64,000 bases of DNA from Bradyrhizobium quebecense (GTDB lineage: Bacteria > Pseudomonadota > Alphaproteobacteria > Rhizobiales > Xanthobacteraceae): positions 8,067,501-8,131,500 of the forward strand of contig NZ_CP088022.1 in NCBI RefSeq assembly GCF_013373795.3, given 5' to 3'. The position numbers were made by a program, and so were the translations under genes. Below are positions 54,200 through 63,468 of this stretch, in pieces. The notes under the pieces were generated by a model. It did no database searches and was not told the origin of the DNA. It saw only the letters and a list, made by a program, of their open reading frames with translations. Within the stretch, counting starts at the first letter, position 1. Each line of letters opens with the position of its first letter.

Positions 54200-55828
54200 T
54201 CAAGCGGCGAGCTTTGGCTCCGAACCATCGCGCTCGGCTTTCCAATTCCACGGCAGCAGCGTGTTCAGCTGATTGATCTTGGTACGTCCGGAGACGATGC
54301 GCTCGAGAACATCAGTAAGATAGTGCCGTGGGTCGATGTCGTGAAGCTTTGCGGAGTTGATGAGTGATGCGAGAGTGGCCCAGGTTTCGGCGCCGCCCTC
54401 ACTGCCTGCGAACAGATAGTTTTTCTTTCCCAGCCCGATCGGCTTGATGCTGCGTTCGACCGTATTGCTGTCGATCTCGATGCGCCCATCATCGATGAAT
54501 CGCGTCAGGCCATCCCAATGGTTGAGGGTGTAGCGGATCGCCTTGCCAAGGCCGGATTTCTTCGAGACTTCCAGCAGTCGCGCCTCGAGCCAGGGCTTGA
54601 AGTCCTCGATCAGCGGTCTGGTGTCGGATTGTCGCACCGCAGCTCGCTGCGTCGCCGGCAAACCGCGAATGCGATCCTCAATGGCGTAGAACATCGCGAT
54701 CCGCTGCAGCGCTTCCGCGGCAATCGGCGATTTCGTCGCGATGTGGACGTCCCAGAACTTCCGCCGCGCATGCGCGAAGCAGAACGCCAGTTGTACCAGA
54801 CGGCCGCCGTTTTTAATCAGCCCCTTGTACCCGGCGTAGCCGTCGACCTGCAGGATGCCGTCGTAGTCTCCAAACAGCTGCCTGGCGCGGATTGCCTTGC
54901 GATCCTCGGCGAACACGTAGACTACTGCCGGCGGCGCCGGGCCGCCCCACGGGCGGTCGTCGGTGGCGATCGCCCAGAACTGGCAGACTTTGGTTCTGCC
55001 ACGGCCGGGATCGAGAACTGGCAGCGGCGTCTCGTCGGCAAACAGCCGCGGGTAGGACATCACTGCGCGGCGCAACAGCGCGTGAAGCGGCTTCAGCCAC
55101 CAGGCGACGCGGCCCATCCACGAGGCCAGCGTTTGCCGGTCGAGCGTGATGCCTTGGGCGGCAAACATCTGTTCCTGGCGATACAGCGGCAGCTGGTAGC
55201 CGTATTTCATCACCGCGACGTGGGCCAGCAAGGCTTCCGTCACCATTCCACCGTCGATCGCCTGGGCCGGCGCGGGTGCCTGCAGAACACCCTGGCGGCA
55301 TCCCCGGCAGCCGTACCGTGGACGCATGATGCGCTTGACCCGGTACTGCATCGGAATGACGTCGAAGGCTTCCTTGACGGTCTCCCCGATCTTGTGCAGC
55401 TGCTCGCCGCAGCAAGGGCAGATGTGGCTCTCGATATCGATCACGACATCGATGCGCGGCAAATGCTCCGGAAGCTTCCCCCGGTTGCGTCGCGCCGGTC
55501 GCTTTCCACGGCCCTCCGCTCCGTCAGGCAGCCTGCCTCCGGTCACGTCGTCGTTGGCGGCGGCACGAACCGCCTGTGCCCTGATGGTGAAGAGAGACAG
55601 CTGTCCGATATCCAGTGTCTCGGAGCGCGGACCGAAGATCGTGCGCTTGTACTGGGACAGGATTATCAGGAGCTTGTCGTTCTCCTGGATCGCAGCGTCG
55701 CGTTGGGCGATCGCTGCATCACGCTCGGTCGCCAGCGTGCTGCATTCCTCCGACAACGCCGCAAGCCGTGACGATAGCGTCATCACGGCTTGTCGGAGCA
55801 ATGCTGGATCGGAAGGCAAATCACTCAT
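54200..55828 (-). CDS. tnpC: IS66 transposase TnpC
   Basis: 542 residues. Coiled-coil N-terminus (about 20-60), zinc-finger C-P-C-C-G-E-Q-L with downstream C-R-G-C, then the catalytic domain with A-D-E-T-P-L-P-V-L-D-P, V-D-G-Y-A-G-Y-K-G-L and S-N-T-V-E-R-S-I-K-P-I-G-L-G-K-K-N-Y (DDE residues), and the C-terminal L-L-P-W-N-W tail. Complete, so the IS66 is probably functional. Confidence 0.94.
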   Translation of the reverse strand: MSDLPSDPALLRQAVMTLSSRLAALSEECSTLATERDAAIAQRDAAIQENDKLLIILSQYKRTIFGPRSETLDIGQLSLFTIRAQAVRAAANDDVTGGRLPDGAEGRGKRPARRNRGKLPEHLPRIDVVIDIESHICPCCGEQLHKIGETVKEAFDVIPMQYRVKRIMRPRYGCRGCRQGVLQAPAPAQAIDGGMVTEALLAHVAVMKYGYQLPLYRQEQMFAAQGITLDRQTLASWMGRVAWWLKPLHALLRRAVMSYPRLFADETPLPVLDPGRGRTKVCQFWAIATDDRPWGGPAPPAVVYVFAEDRKAIRARQLFGDYDGILQVDGYAGYKGLIKNGGRLVQLAFCFAHARRKFWDVHIATKSPIAAEALQRIAMFYAIEDRIRGLPATQRAAVRQSDTRPLIEDFKPWLEARLLEVSKKSGLGKAIRYTLNHWDGLTRFIDDGRIEIDSNTVERSIKPIGLGKKNYLFAGSEGGAETWATLASLINSAKLHDIDPRHYLTDVLERIVSGRTKINQLNTLLPWNWKAERDGSEPKLAA

Positions 55829-55882
55829 GCAGAGCGATTCTACAACAACTCCGCATGAGTGACGAACGACTCTTGATAATGA

Positions 55883-56233
55883 TCAACCAGCTCGCATCGG
55901 CTGATCCACAACTCGCATCGGCACACGCTTCCAGTCCGAGCCATCGAGCAGCACCGAGAGCTGAGCATGAGATAGCGACATGACGCCTTCCTTGATCGGC
56001 GGCCAGGTGAACTGCCCCTCGATTCTTTTGTAGTAAAGGACAAGGCCGCTTCCATCCCAAGTCAGGATCTTCACGCGATCTCGGCGCTTGGAGCGGAAGA
56101 CATAAAGTCCGCCGTCGAACGGATCGGCTCCAAAGGCCTCGCTCACCAGCATCGCCAGCGAGTCCATGCCGCGGCGGAAATCGACCGGCTGCGTCGCAAT
56201 CCAGATCGACAACCCAGCTCGAAGCCCGATCAT
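55883..56233 (-). CDS. tnpB: IS66 Orf2 / TnpB
   Basis: 116 residues from ATG 56233, overlapping the tnpA stop in ATGA. The hallmark Q-P-V-D-F-R-R-G-M-D-S-L-A is present, followed by L-Y-V-F-R-S-K-R-R-D-R-V-K-I-L. An accessory protein needed for efficient transposition in this family, mechanism unclear. Confidence 0.93.
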   Translation of the reverse strand: MIGLRAGLSIWIATQPVDFRRGMDSLAMLVSEAFGADPFDGGLYVFRSKRRDRVKILTWDGSGLVLYYKRIEGQFTWPPIKEGVMSLSHAQLSVLLDGSDWKRVPMRVVDQPMRAG

Positions 56234-56673
56234 CGACCAACCGTCCCGACCGCCGCCAGCACCTCGCACAGTGCCTCCCGGTCCACTGTCCCCCTGACAC
56301 GGATGCGAATCGCGCCGACCTCGATCTCGATCGCCGCCTGCTCCTCACTCGGGCGCCCACAGCCGGTGATCGCGACCGGCACAAAGCCAGGTGGCATGCC
56401 TCTGTCCCCGCGCTCCGCGACCTGCGCCCGCGTAGCCTGGCGACGCCAGAGAAACAACAGGCTTGGACTGATGTCGTGTCGCCGCGCCACTGCGGACACG
56501 CTTGCGCCCGGCGCAAAACTCTCCGCAACAATCGCCGCCTTCGCATCGGTCGACCAGCGCCGACGTCGGCCCGTCCCGGTGATGATCTCGACACGCTGCA
56601 GCGTGTCGGCGCCGTGTTCGAGGATAGGCATATGCCTATCCTTATCGCTATCCTTACGACTATCCTTTGACAT
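56230..56673 (-). CDS. tnpA: IS66 Orf1 / TnpA
   Basis: 147 residues from ATG 56673; an internal ATG (M-P-I-L-E-H-G) is an alternative. The helix-turn-helix is R-R-R-W-S-T-D-A-K-A-A-I-V-A-E-S and V-S-A-V-A-R-R-H-D-I. The first codons derive from short tandem AAGGATAG units (K-D-S-R-K-D-S-D-K-D). Unrelated in sequence to TnpA of other IS families. Confidence 0.9.
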   Translation of the reverse strand: MSKDSRKDSDKDRHMPILEHGADTLQRVEIITGTGRRRRWSTDAKAAIVAESFAPGASVSAVARRHDISPSLLFLWRRQATRAQVAERGDRGMPPGFVPVAITGCGRPSEEQAAIEIEVGAIRIRVRGTVDREALCEVLAAVGTVGR

Positions 56674-56757
56674 TGTGACCTCGCGACAAACCATTCCGCG
56701 AGATCTTCCTAGCCGACCAGATCAACCCTCAGCGCGTGGTCTCCGCATGACGCTCAC

Positions 56758-57571
56758 GGTTGTTGAACCAGTCCACCCATTCCAGAGTCGCGAACTCGAC
56801 GGCCTCGAAGTGTCGCCATGGTCCGCGCCGATGGATCACCTCGGCCTTGTAGAGGCCGTTGATCGTTTCGGCGAGAGCATTGTCATAGGAATCTCCGACG
56901 CGGCCGACAGAAGGCTCCACGCCTGCTTCAGCCAGGCGCTCGGTGTACTTGATGGAGACGTATTGGCTGCCTCTGTCGCTGTGGTGCACGAGCCCGCCAC
57001 GATGGAGCGGTCGTCGATCATGCAGCGCCTGCTCCAGTGCATCGAGCACGAAGCCGGCATGCGCCGTGCGCGAGGCCCGCCAACCCACGATCCGGCGGGC
57101 ATAGGCGTCGATGACGAAAGCGACGTAGACGAAGCCGCTCCAGGTCGCGACATAGGTGAAGTCGGAGAGCCACAGGACATTCGGCCTTGGCGCCTTGAAC
57201 TGGCGGTTGACGTGATCCAGCGGGCATGGCGCGGCCTTGTTACTGATCGTGGTTTTGACGGTTTTGCCGCGGATTACCCCTTGTAAAGCCATGTCCCGCA
57301 TCAGTCGCGACACTGTGCAACGGGCAACATCAAAGCCTTCGCGCTTGAGCTGCCGCCAGACCTTGCGCGCGCCGTAGACGGAGAAGTTCTCCTCGAACAC
57401 GCGCCGGACCTCGATCTTCAGCCTGGCATCCTGCCTGGCGCGGGCCGACAACTTGGCCGGATCGCGCCGCTTGGCGACATGAGCGTGGTAGGTCGAGGGG
57501 GCGATCGGCAACACCTTGCAGATCGGCTCGACCCCATGCGCCCCACGATGATCGTCGATGAAGGCGATCAT
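56758..57571 (-). pseudogene. IS3 transposase orfB, 5' part, interrupted by IS66
   Basis: Integrase-type DDE transposase: W-L-S-D-F-T-Y, H-H-S-D-R-G-S-Q-Y, and D-N-A-L-A-E-T-I-N-G-L-Y-K-A-E (D-D-E). The sequence runs to W-V-D-W-F-N-N-R and then enters IS66 DNA, stopping at 56729 after E-R-H-A-E-T-T-R. The missing 30-residue tail is at 53525-53624. The catalytic residues remain, but the C-terminal end is replaced. Confidence 0.9.
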
Positions 57572-57897
57572 GGCTTGGACCGGCGGTCGAGCTCCGCCAT
57601 CGCAAAATAAGCGCTTGCCTTACGCAGGATCTCGTTGGCTTGCCGAAGCTCGCGGTTCTCCCGCTCAAGGGCCTTCAGCTTGTCGGCCATGTCGGTCGGA
57701 ACGCCGGCCCGCTGCCCGCTGTCGACCTCGGCCTTCTTGACCCAGTCATGCAGCGTCTGCGGCGTGCAGCCAATCTTCGCCGCAATCGATGTCACGGCCG
57801 CCCAGCGCGAGGGGTGATCGCTTGCGTGATCCAGAACCATCCGAACCGCACGGGCCCGAACCTCGGGTGAAAACTTGTTCGTCGTCTTGCTCGTCAT
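57568..57897 (-). CDS. IS3 transposase OrfA
   Basis: 109 residues. Helix-turn-helix ([16 protein letters not shown]) followed by a leucine-zipper helix ([22 protein letters not shown]). The orfB start overlaps its end by four bases. Intact, but the element lacks a complete orfB. Confidence 0.92.
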   Translation of the reverse strand: MTSKTTNKFSPEVRARAVRMVLDHASDHPSRWAAVTSIAAKIGCTPQTLHDWVKKAEVDSGQRAGVPTDMADKLKALERENRELRQANEILRKASAYFAMAELDRRSKP

Positions 57898-57947
57898 GGC
57901 TCCACCTTCTCAAGAGTTGGAGCCTCCGGCAATCCCGGGGCGGTTCA

Positions 57948-58790
57948 AAGCGCTTTGTCGTCGCAGCGGCTGGTAATGAAGGCGGTAGTGGATGTTCGGC
58001 GAAACGTATTCTGCTTGCCAATGAGCCCGAATTCCTCGTCCTGCAGACTGGGCAGAACTGCAAGGAGGTTCTGATTGAATTTTGGTGGGATGACTCGTTT
58101 GCAAAGGGAGTTTCGATCGAGGCGGAGATCAATGAGGTTCTTGCAAATGGCAAGCTAGCCAAGCATGGCACGCTTGTAATCGACCCGGCCAATGCGGGAG
58201 CCACGCTAGCAACCAATTCCATCGGCCTTCCCTCCAACATAGTCACGCACTCACTCTTCGGGGCCCCATGCCAAGATGGTTTCAGGTGCATCGCCTTTGG
58301 ACTGAGTTCATCTCCTTTGAGCTCCCGTTTGCCTCCGCTTCGTGTAAGGTTCAAATTGAATGCGACTACTGATGTCGCGATCAACAGCTGGATTGTGGTA
58401 GCCGAAGAACCTCGCCTGACAGCATTCGTGGAGGGCGGCCCCGAAGGAAGCATCGCGGTGCCGGCTAGCGATGAAAAAGTACTCAGCGTTGCTGGACTTG
58501 GGCACTTGGGAAAAATTTGGGAAGGGTCATCCCGTGGTCCAGCAGCCGAATACGACACGACGAGAGCTCCATCAGGAAGCCCGTACATGGCCCATCTAGC
58601 CAACCTGAGTGGAACTCTGGGTACTAGTTTCGCAAGTCCGCGAGCTTGCGGGGACGTAGTTGAGGCGCTCGCAAATCCAGCCAAGCTAAAGAACTGCGCA
58701 GATGTCAAATCTCTGTTGGCCGAAACGTATGGCCTGAAAGCTCTGCGCAAATGGAATCCTCGGATCGGCTATCACAAACAAACCAAGTAA
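57948..58790 (+). pseudogene. Subtilisin-like serine protease (S8), 5' end missing
   Basis: Begins at the IS3 edge with [12 protein letters not shown], the oxyanion-hole region of subtilases, and contains the nucleophile block [11 protein letters not shown] at about 225 codons in. The Asp and His catalytic blocks, normally in the preceding 150 or more residues, are absent, and no matching DNA remains on the left of the IS3. About 280 codons of the C-terminal part persist. Cause: IS3 insertion with deletion of the 5' part. Confidence 0.82.
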
Positions 58791-58856
58791 GTTGCAAATG
58801 CCGAACCGAGTGCGAGGCCTCGTGAAAGCGTGGAAAGGCCTTACTGTAATGAGCAG

Positions 58857-61800
58857 CTATGGAACGTCCTTAGCTCCGGAGCAATCACTAGTCGCCAAGT
58901 GAGATGTCGCATTCGGTTGGTTCAAATCGGCCAGAAACATCAAAGCCGACCGGCTGGGCAGGAAAAAATAACCCCCACCGCGCGCCGTGACAAAGTTGCT
59001 ACTTCCGGCCAGCGACAGCGATCCGGCCGATGTTGGGATCGTGAAGCGCGTCGAACGATCTTCAGACTTCACCGACGCGATCGGATCGGGCTCATTAGTG
59101 AGGCCTGCAAAGCCGGGAGCATTCAGCCAGGATTGTTGTATGAACTCAAATTGGCGCTCGAGATCGGCGCATATACCTACAAACAGAAGCCCCTGCTCGT
59201 TCTCTTGCTCGTAAGGCCTGCCGCGTCGCAGAAGCCGATGGCGATTGGTGATTTCCAGTTGGGAACTGTCGTCGGGAGCAAGACTGCCGCGCGGGTTTGC
59301 TCGTCGAATATGGGCGCCAAACGGGCAATAATAGCCCTGAGGATCGTCAACGCCGAAATCCAAATCGGTATCGGAGCGCAACCGGCGCTCGTTGCGATGT
59401 ATGTGATGGCCCGATCGATCCTCGCGAGCCTCTGCCTCGTCGTGGTGCTCGCCCGCAGGGGGCTCGGATGTATCGTGTTTCTTTGATGGCGCGATGGGAC
59501 GGTCGATTAGCGGCACGCCATCATGCCAACGGCCCATCATCTTTGCTTCGACCCACTCCCGTGTGACCGGTCCTCCCAGTTGATCCGCAAGGCGCGGCGT
59601 CTCGCGCAGCTTTTCGGCGCGTTCCTCAGCGAAATCATGAAAGTCTTTGACGCGCTGCCGAAGTTGGCGGATCGCAAGAAAGCTTCCATTCCGCCCAAAG
59701 TCACGAACTTGGGGCCGTGGGTCCTGGAATGCCGAGAAGCGAGTGTCGGCGGAGATCGGAACGGAGCCCAGCCTGTTTCTGATATCTTTCTCGCGCGCGA
59801 TGACGGGGGTCGGCGGATAATATCCCTGATTGTTCTTGTAACCGAGCAAGAACTCGCCCGGCTCCATGATGTCGCGGGGTTGCACGCCTCGGACAAATCG
59901 CTGCGTCCCGCGGATGACGGGCTGGGAGATGCCGTCGCGAAAACCGAAAGGCTCGTAGCCGAACCCCTTCTTGGTCGGCTGGGTATCAAGCTGGTACAAG
60001 ATGCGGGCGCCGCTTGGCAGATTGTCCTGATGGCGGCGAAAAAGAGCATCGACCTCTTCCTTGGACCTCCCATATAACAGGAGGATGGCGTGTGCCCCGT
60101 TTTCGGTGCTGGCATCCGACCATCTCCATGATGCATCGGTGTCCTCAGGTTTGATGTCCTCGGGATCTGGATCCCCCAAAATGCGATGTCGTGAGGCCAT
60201 CCCCATATTGAAGACGGCAGGAAACGTCGCGACCGCAGAGGAATTCTTCGGGCCAGGTAAGCCGAGATTGGACAGGCCCGACGCGGTGAACGCGACAAAG
60301 GTCGCTGTGTTCTCGCCATCGCCCATCGAGGGACGGTCGCCGAACGTTATCTCGAAAGGGCCATGCGCAAATGTGAGGTTGGCACCTGTATGCGTGTCCA
60401 AACTCGGTACGAGAGTCCTCAACCATTCGGCGCACGCTGTGCGCTCGGGAAGGCGGATCTCTACAAATTTCATGTGCTCAAGATGTCTGAAGCCGCGGAA
60501 GATGATCGACTGCACCTCCTGCGTCTCGAGCTCCGCATCGGTCTTCGGCATTGAGCCGAAATAGCTGAGCCATGCGCGAGCCTGCGTGTCGGTGGAGGCG
60601 CGCGCCAACTCCCAGCAGATGACGGCATGGTTGCGGATCTGATCGGCTGTAAGGTCCGGAAATCGGTTGAACCAGAACTGCGTTGGCTCCTGCTGACGGC
60701 GGACCCATCGCTTGAAGCGGTCCCCGTCCTCAGCTCCGCCACCAACGAGAAATTGCGTCCGTGGGAAGCCGACCGCGTTGCTCCACGCCGCACTTTGTCC
60801 GGCATGAGCTTTGGTGATGAAGTCCTCCAGATAGCTTTCCCAGCTGCCGTCGTAATTGGAGAGGAAAACGAGGTGCTCCGACCGGGGCGGACGGAACCAG
60901 CGCGCGAAATGGATGGTCCCCATGTTGAAAATGAACCCGGGGCGGAACGCACGCGCAACGACTAGCTCGATGCCCCAGAGAGCAATCCCCAGGGTCAGCT
61001 TCCGGAAAACACCTGGCTTGAGCGGGGACACGGACAGAAAGTGGTTTTGTACAAAGCCTGGAACGCTCTCGTGTTTGGCGATCTCGCGAAGCTTGGCAAG
61101 ATCCGGTTCGAAGTCCTGCGGCTTGTCGTGGATGTCGGCGTAATGGAGCCTCAACAAGAACGCGGTGACCACGATGCCAACCAGCGTGACGGTGCCGAAA
61201 CATCCCGCCACCAGCGCGATCGCGCATTGCCCAAGAGTCATCGGCAGGTCGTCTACGGCAAAGGAAAAGCCGAGCCATTCGAAGCAGGCGACGCTGATGA
61301 GGATCGCAGCGAGGCTCAGCCATCCATAGACCGGAAACAGCGTCGGCGAACCGAGGATCGCCAACGTGCGGCTTGGCGGTGCTTGCCAGGCCAAGGTTTG
61401 TGGCTGCTGGCGGCTCGGGATCATGAGATAACGTCTGAATTCGCCGCCCTCGGACAGGAATTTCCTGATGTCCGGGTCAGTATTATTCCGCCATCTCGGA
61501 TCGCCCTGAATGAGACCCCGAACAAATTTCAGGATGTCCACGGCATGACTGCCGAATCCAGCATGAAGCGAGACGAAGTAATCGACAGTGCTGCGGCAGT
61601 ACCGCGCCAAAAGCTTCTGCCGCTCGATGTCATCGATGGATTGCCCCGGTATGCCATAGAAGCACAGCCCGGTCGTCCCCCATGGCCGCGCATGAAGGTC
61701 GAGCATGTGAGCCTTCAGCATGGTGACGAGCGATCGTTTGCTGCTTGTCTCGCGCGGTGCGATGTTCCCATCGGCTGCGGATTCGAACAACGGTTGCAGC

Positions 61801-63416
61801 CATTTGCTTGCGTGCTGGCCAACCGCGTCGATCAGGGAATCTGCGTCGCCGTCGCCGTTGAGTTCCAACAGGAGATGGGGGGCAGGTACTTGTGATTCTC
61901 CAAGGTCAATCAGGTTTAGCGAGGCAAAGTGGACGACGCCCGTTGCTCGAAAGGCCTCTGCAATGTCTGGGTTGGCCGGATTGCCGAAACTACAAATTCT
62001 GTCTCGCCAGGCCTTTTGGTCGGCGTTCTGCGCCAATGGCGCAAGGATTGTGACCATGCTATGGCTTCGCGAGCAGCCTTCAGGCGCAAATTCCATGTCG
62101 AGCCGGCGTGGAAAGGGCCCGACGCGATAAATACGTCCCCATCGGTCATTGCTTGCAGTTAGCTTCTCCTGCTGCAGCAGCACTGCGAGCACCTCGGTGA
62201 CTTGCGCCATCGCCAGCGCCTTTCCGAGGCACGCATGGACCCCCGATCCGAAAACCAATTCATACCCCTTGTCGGGTCTGTCGCGCATCGCCGAAGCCGT
62301 TGCGACAAGCAGCACGGAATTCTTGCGAATCGACCGCTCGCTCAAGCCATGACCGATCGTTCCACCGTCCTTGGCATAGCGCCACTGCCCCGGATTCAAA
62401 GCCGGATTGAGCTGCGCCGCCGCGAAGAGAACGGAAGTCAGCTTCTCGCGTGCTCCGCCGGCGTCTTGCTCTACGGCATGGCCCATGCTTTTTGCGGCAG
62501 CCTTGGCGGCCCGCATTTTGGCAGGGTGCGTCAACAATTCCTCGACGATGTTGCCAGCGGCCAGAGTGGTCGTTGGAATAAATCCGGTGATCATACCGAC
62601 CATGATGGCGCGAACTGCGTCGTCAGAGATGCCCGCCGCGACGAGTCTTTGGAGAATTGTACTGTCAAGACCGCTGGGGGGTGGTTGGCTCGGAGCAGCC
62701 GAGAGGCGCGCCACAGAGTCGTCGATGACCGATCGGACGCGCGCAGCTCCCGCAAGTGCCAGCTTTCGGATGGCAGGTTTGCCAAACGGATCGGCGAAGA
62801 GCAGCGCGGAAATGGACATCGCCCACTCGGCGAAAGCGTCGGTGTCGTCGATCCACAGCCCGAAAAACTCGGCGCATGTTTCCGCCGCGACCCGGGTGAT
62901 GAGATCTTTCATCACGTCGATGCGGCCACCGGACGCGTGTATCAGCGTGGTCGCGATTTCCCCCGATCGGCGAATGAGCCATTCGGTATCCCCGTCGTGT
63001 GAGAGGTCAGCAATTAGCTTGTGTTGGCAGCGCTGCTGATCGCCGTTGAGACCGAGCACAAAGGTTACCGTGCCACCTCCCAGCTCCTCCATCTCAGGGC
63101 CATAGGGCACCGTGAAGGTGGCCGGATTCGAAAGCACCTCGCGGACGTCGGCGTCGCGCGTGACGATGACGAGGCGGCCGAACCTTGGGATGGGCCAGAA
63201 TATCCGGAAAAATGCCAAGATGGCCCGCAGGGCCCACAGCCAAATGCGCCTTGTGATTGGCGACAAAAGCCCGTCGGGTCCCAGATCATCAAAATCAAAG
63301 CTGCCGGCAGGCGTGGTGTCTTCGTCCCTGGGCTTCTGTTCGGCCGCCGTGATCTTGTCGAAATATTTTAATGTCCACGCCTGCTGAATATCCCCAAACG
63401 CTCTTACGGGCCCCAT
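58857..63416 (-). CDS. Cytochrome P450-like / membrane / DyP-type peroxidase fusion protein
   Basis: 1519 residues. A P450-like domain (about 80-445) has the heme loop F-G-S-G-V-H-A-C-L-G with Cys396; I see no clear Glu-x-x-Arg in the K-helix position. A central region contains V-V-H-F-A-S-L ... L-L-E-L-N-G-D-G (about 494-523), two membrane segments (about 696-718 and 727-756) and a related block T-I-H-F-A-R-W ... L-S-N-Y-D-G-S (about 834-858). A DyP-type peroxidase (about 960-1500) shows F-R-D-G-I-S-Q-P (Asp1161) and the proximal His1369 in G-A-H-I-R-R-A-N-P-R. Two heme sites in one membrane protein suggest coupled peroxide-dependent oxidation, possibly of lipids; the substrate is unknown. 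Confidence 0.85.
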   Translation of the reverse strand: MGPVRAFGDIQQAWTLKYFDKITAAEQKPRDEDTTPAGSFDFDDLGPDGLLSPITRRIWLWALRAILAFFRIFWPIPRFGRLVIVTRDADVREVLSNPATFTVPYGPEMEELGGGTVTFVLGLNGDQQRCQHKLIADLSHDGDTEWLIRRSGEIATTLIHASGGRIDVMKDLITRVAAETCAEFFGLWIDDTDAFAEWAMSISALLFADPFGKPAIRKLALAGAARVRSVIDDSVARLSAAPSQPPPSGLDSTILQRLVAAGISDDAVRAIMVGMITGFIPTTTLAAGNIVEELLTHPAKMRAAKAAAKSMGHAVEQDAGGAREKLTSVLFAAAQLNPALNPGQWRYAKDGGTIGHGLSERSIRKNSVLLVATASAMRDRPDKGYELVFGSGVHACLGKALAMAQVTEVLAVLLQQEKLTASNDRWGRIYRVGPFPRRLDMEFAPEGCSRSHSMVTILAPLAQNADQKAWRDRICSFGNPANPDIAEAFRATGVVHFASLNLIDLGESQVPAPHLLLELNGDGDADSLIDAVGQHASKWLQPLFESAADGNIAPRETSSKRSLVTMLKAHMLDLHARPWGTTGLCFYGIPGQSIDDIERQKLLARYCRSTVDYFVSLHAGFGSHAVDILKFVRGLIQGDPRWRNNTDPDIRKFLSEGGEFRRYLMIPSRQQPQTLAWQAPPSRTLAILGSPTLFPVYGWLSLAAILISVACFEWLGFSFAVDDLPMTLGQCAIALVAGCFGTVTLVGIVVTAFLLRLHYADIHDKPQDFEPDLAKLREIAKHESVPGFVQNHFLSVSPLKPGVFRKLTLGIALWGIELVVARAFRPGFIFNMGTIHFARWFRPPRSEHLVFLSNYDGSWESYLEDFITKAHAGQSAAWSNAVGFPRTQFLVGGGAEDGDRFKRWVRRQQEPTQFWFNRFPDLTADQIRNHAVICWELARASTDTQARAWLSYFGSMPKTDAELETQEVQSIIFRGFRHLEHMKFVEIRLPERTACAEWLRTLVPSLDTHTGANLTFAHGPFEITFGDRPSMGDGENTATFVAFTASGLSNLGLPGPKNSSAVATFPAVFNMGMASRHRILGDPDPEDIKPEDTDASWRWSDASTENGAHAILLLYGRSKEEVDALFRRHQDNLPSGARILYQLDTQPTKKGFGYEPFGFRDGISQPVIRGTQRFVRGVQPRDIMEPGEFLLGYKNNQGYYPPTPVIAREKDIRNRLGSVPISADTRFSAFQDPRPQVRDFGRNGSFLAIRQLRQRVKDFHDFAEERAEKLRETPRLADQLGGPVTREWVEAKMMGRWHDGVPLIDRPIAPSKKHDTSEPPAGEHHDEAEAREDRSGHHIHRNERRLRSDTDLDFGVDDPQGYYCPFGAHIRRANPRGSLAPDDSSQLEITNRHRLLRRGRPYEQENEQGLLFVGICADLERQFEFIQQSWLNAPGFAGLTNEPDPIASVKSEDRSTRFTIPTSAGSLSLAGSSNFVTARGGGYFFLPSRSALMFLADLNQPNATSHLATSDCSGAKDVP

Positions 63417-63468
63417 AAGGTCCTCTTGATTTTGAAAAATGCCTCGCTAGCGGAGAGCTCCAAACAAT

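Larger units (their letters stand above)
53625..56757 (-). mobile_element. IS66-family element with passenger gene, nested in IS3
   Basis: 3133 bp. Ends are GTGAGCGTCA at 53625 and the complement TGACGCTCAC at 56748-56757. The 8-bp target duplication GGTTGTTG is at 53617-53624 and 56758-56765, the length expected of IS66. Carries tnpA, tnpB and tnpC plus one extra gene next to the left end. Confidence 0.92.
53486..57947 (-). mobile_element. IS3-family element interrupted by an IS66 element
   Basis: Terminal inverted repeats TGAACCGCCCCGGGATTGCC (extending through GGAGGC) at 53486-53511, and its perfect complement at 57922-57947. Without the nested 3133-bp IS66 and one copy of its duplication, the element is about 1.32 kb, a normal IS3 size. 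Flanks (GCG and AAG) show no direct duplication. The 102 bases left of it (53384-53485), including CTATAATTGG, have no gene. Confidence 0.88.
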
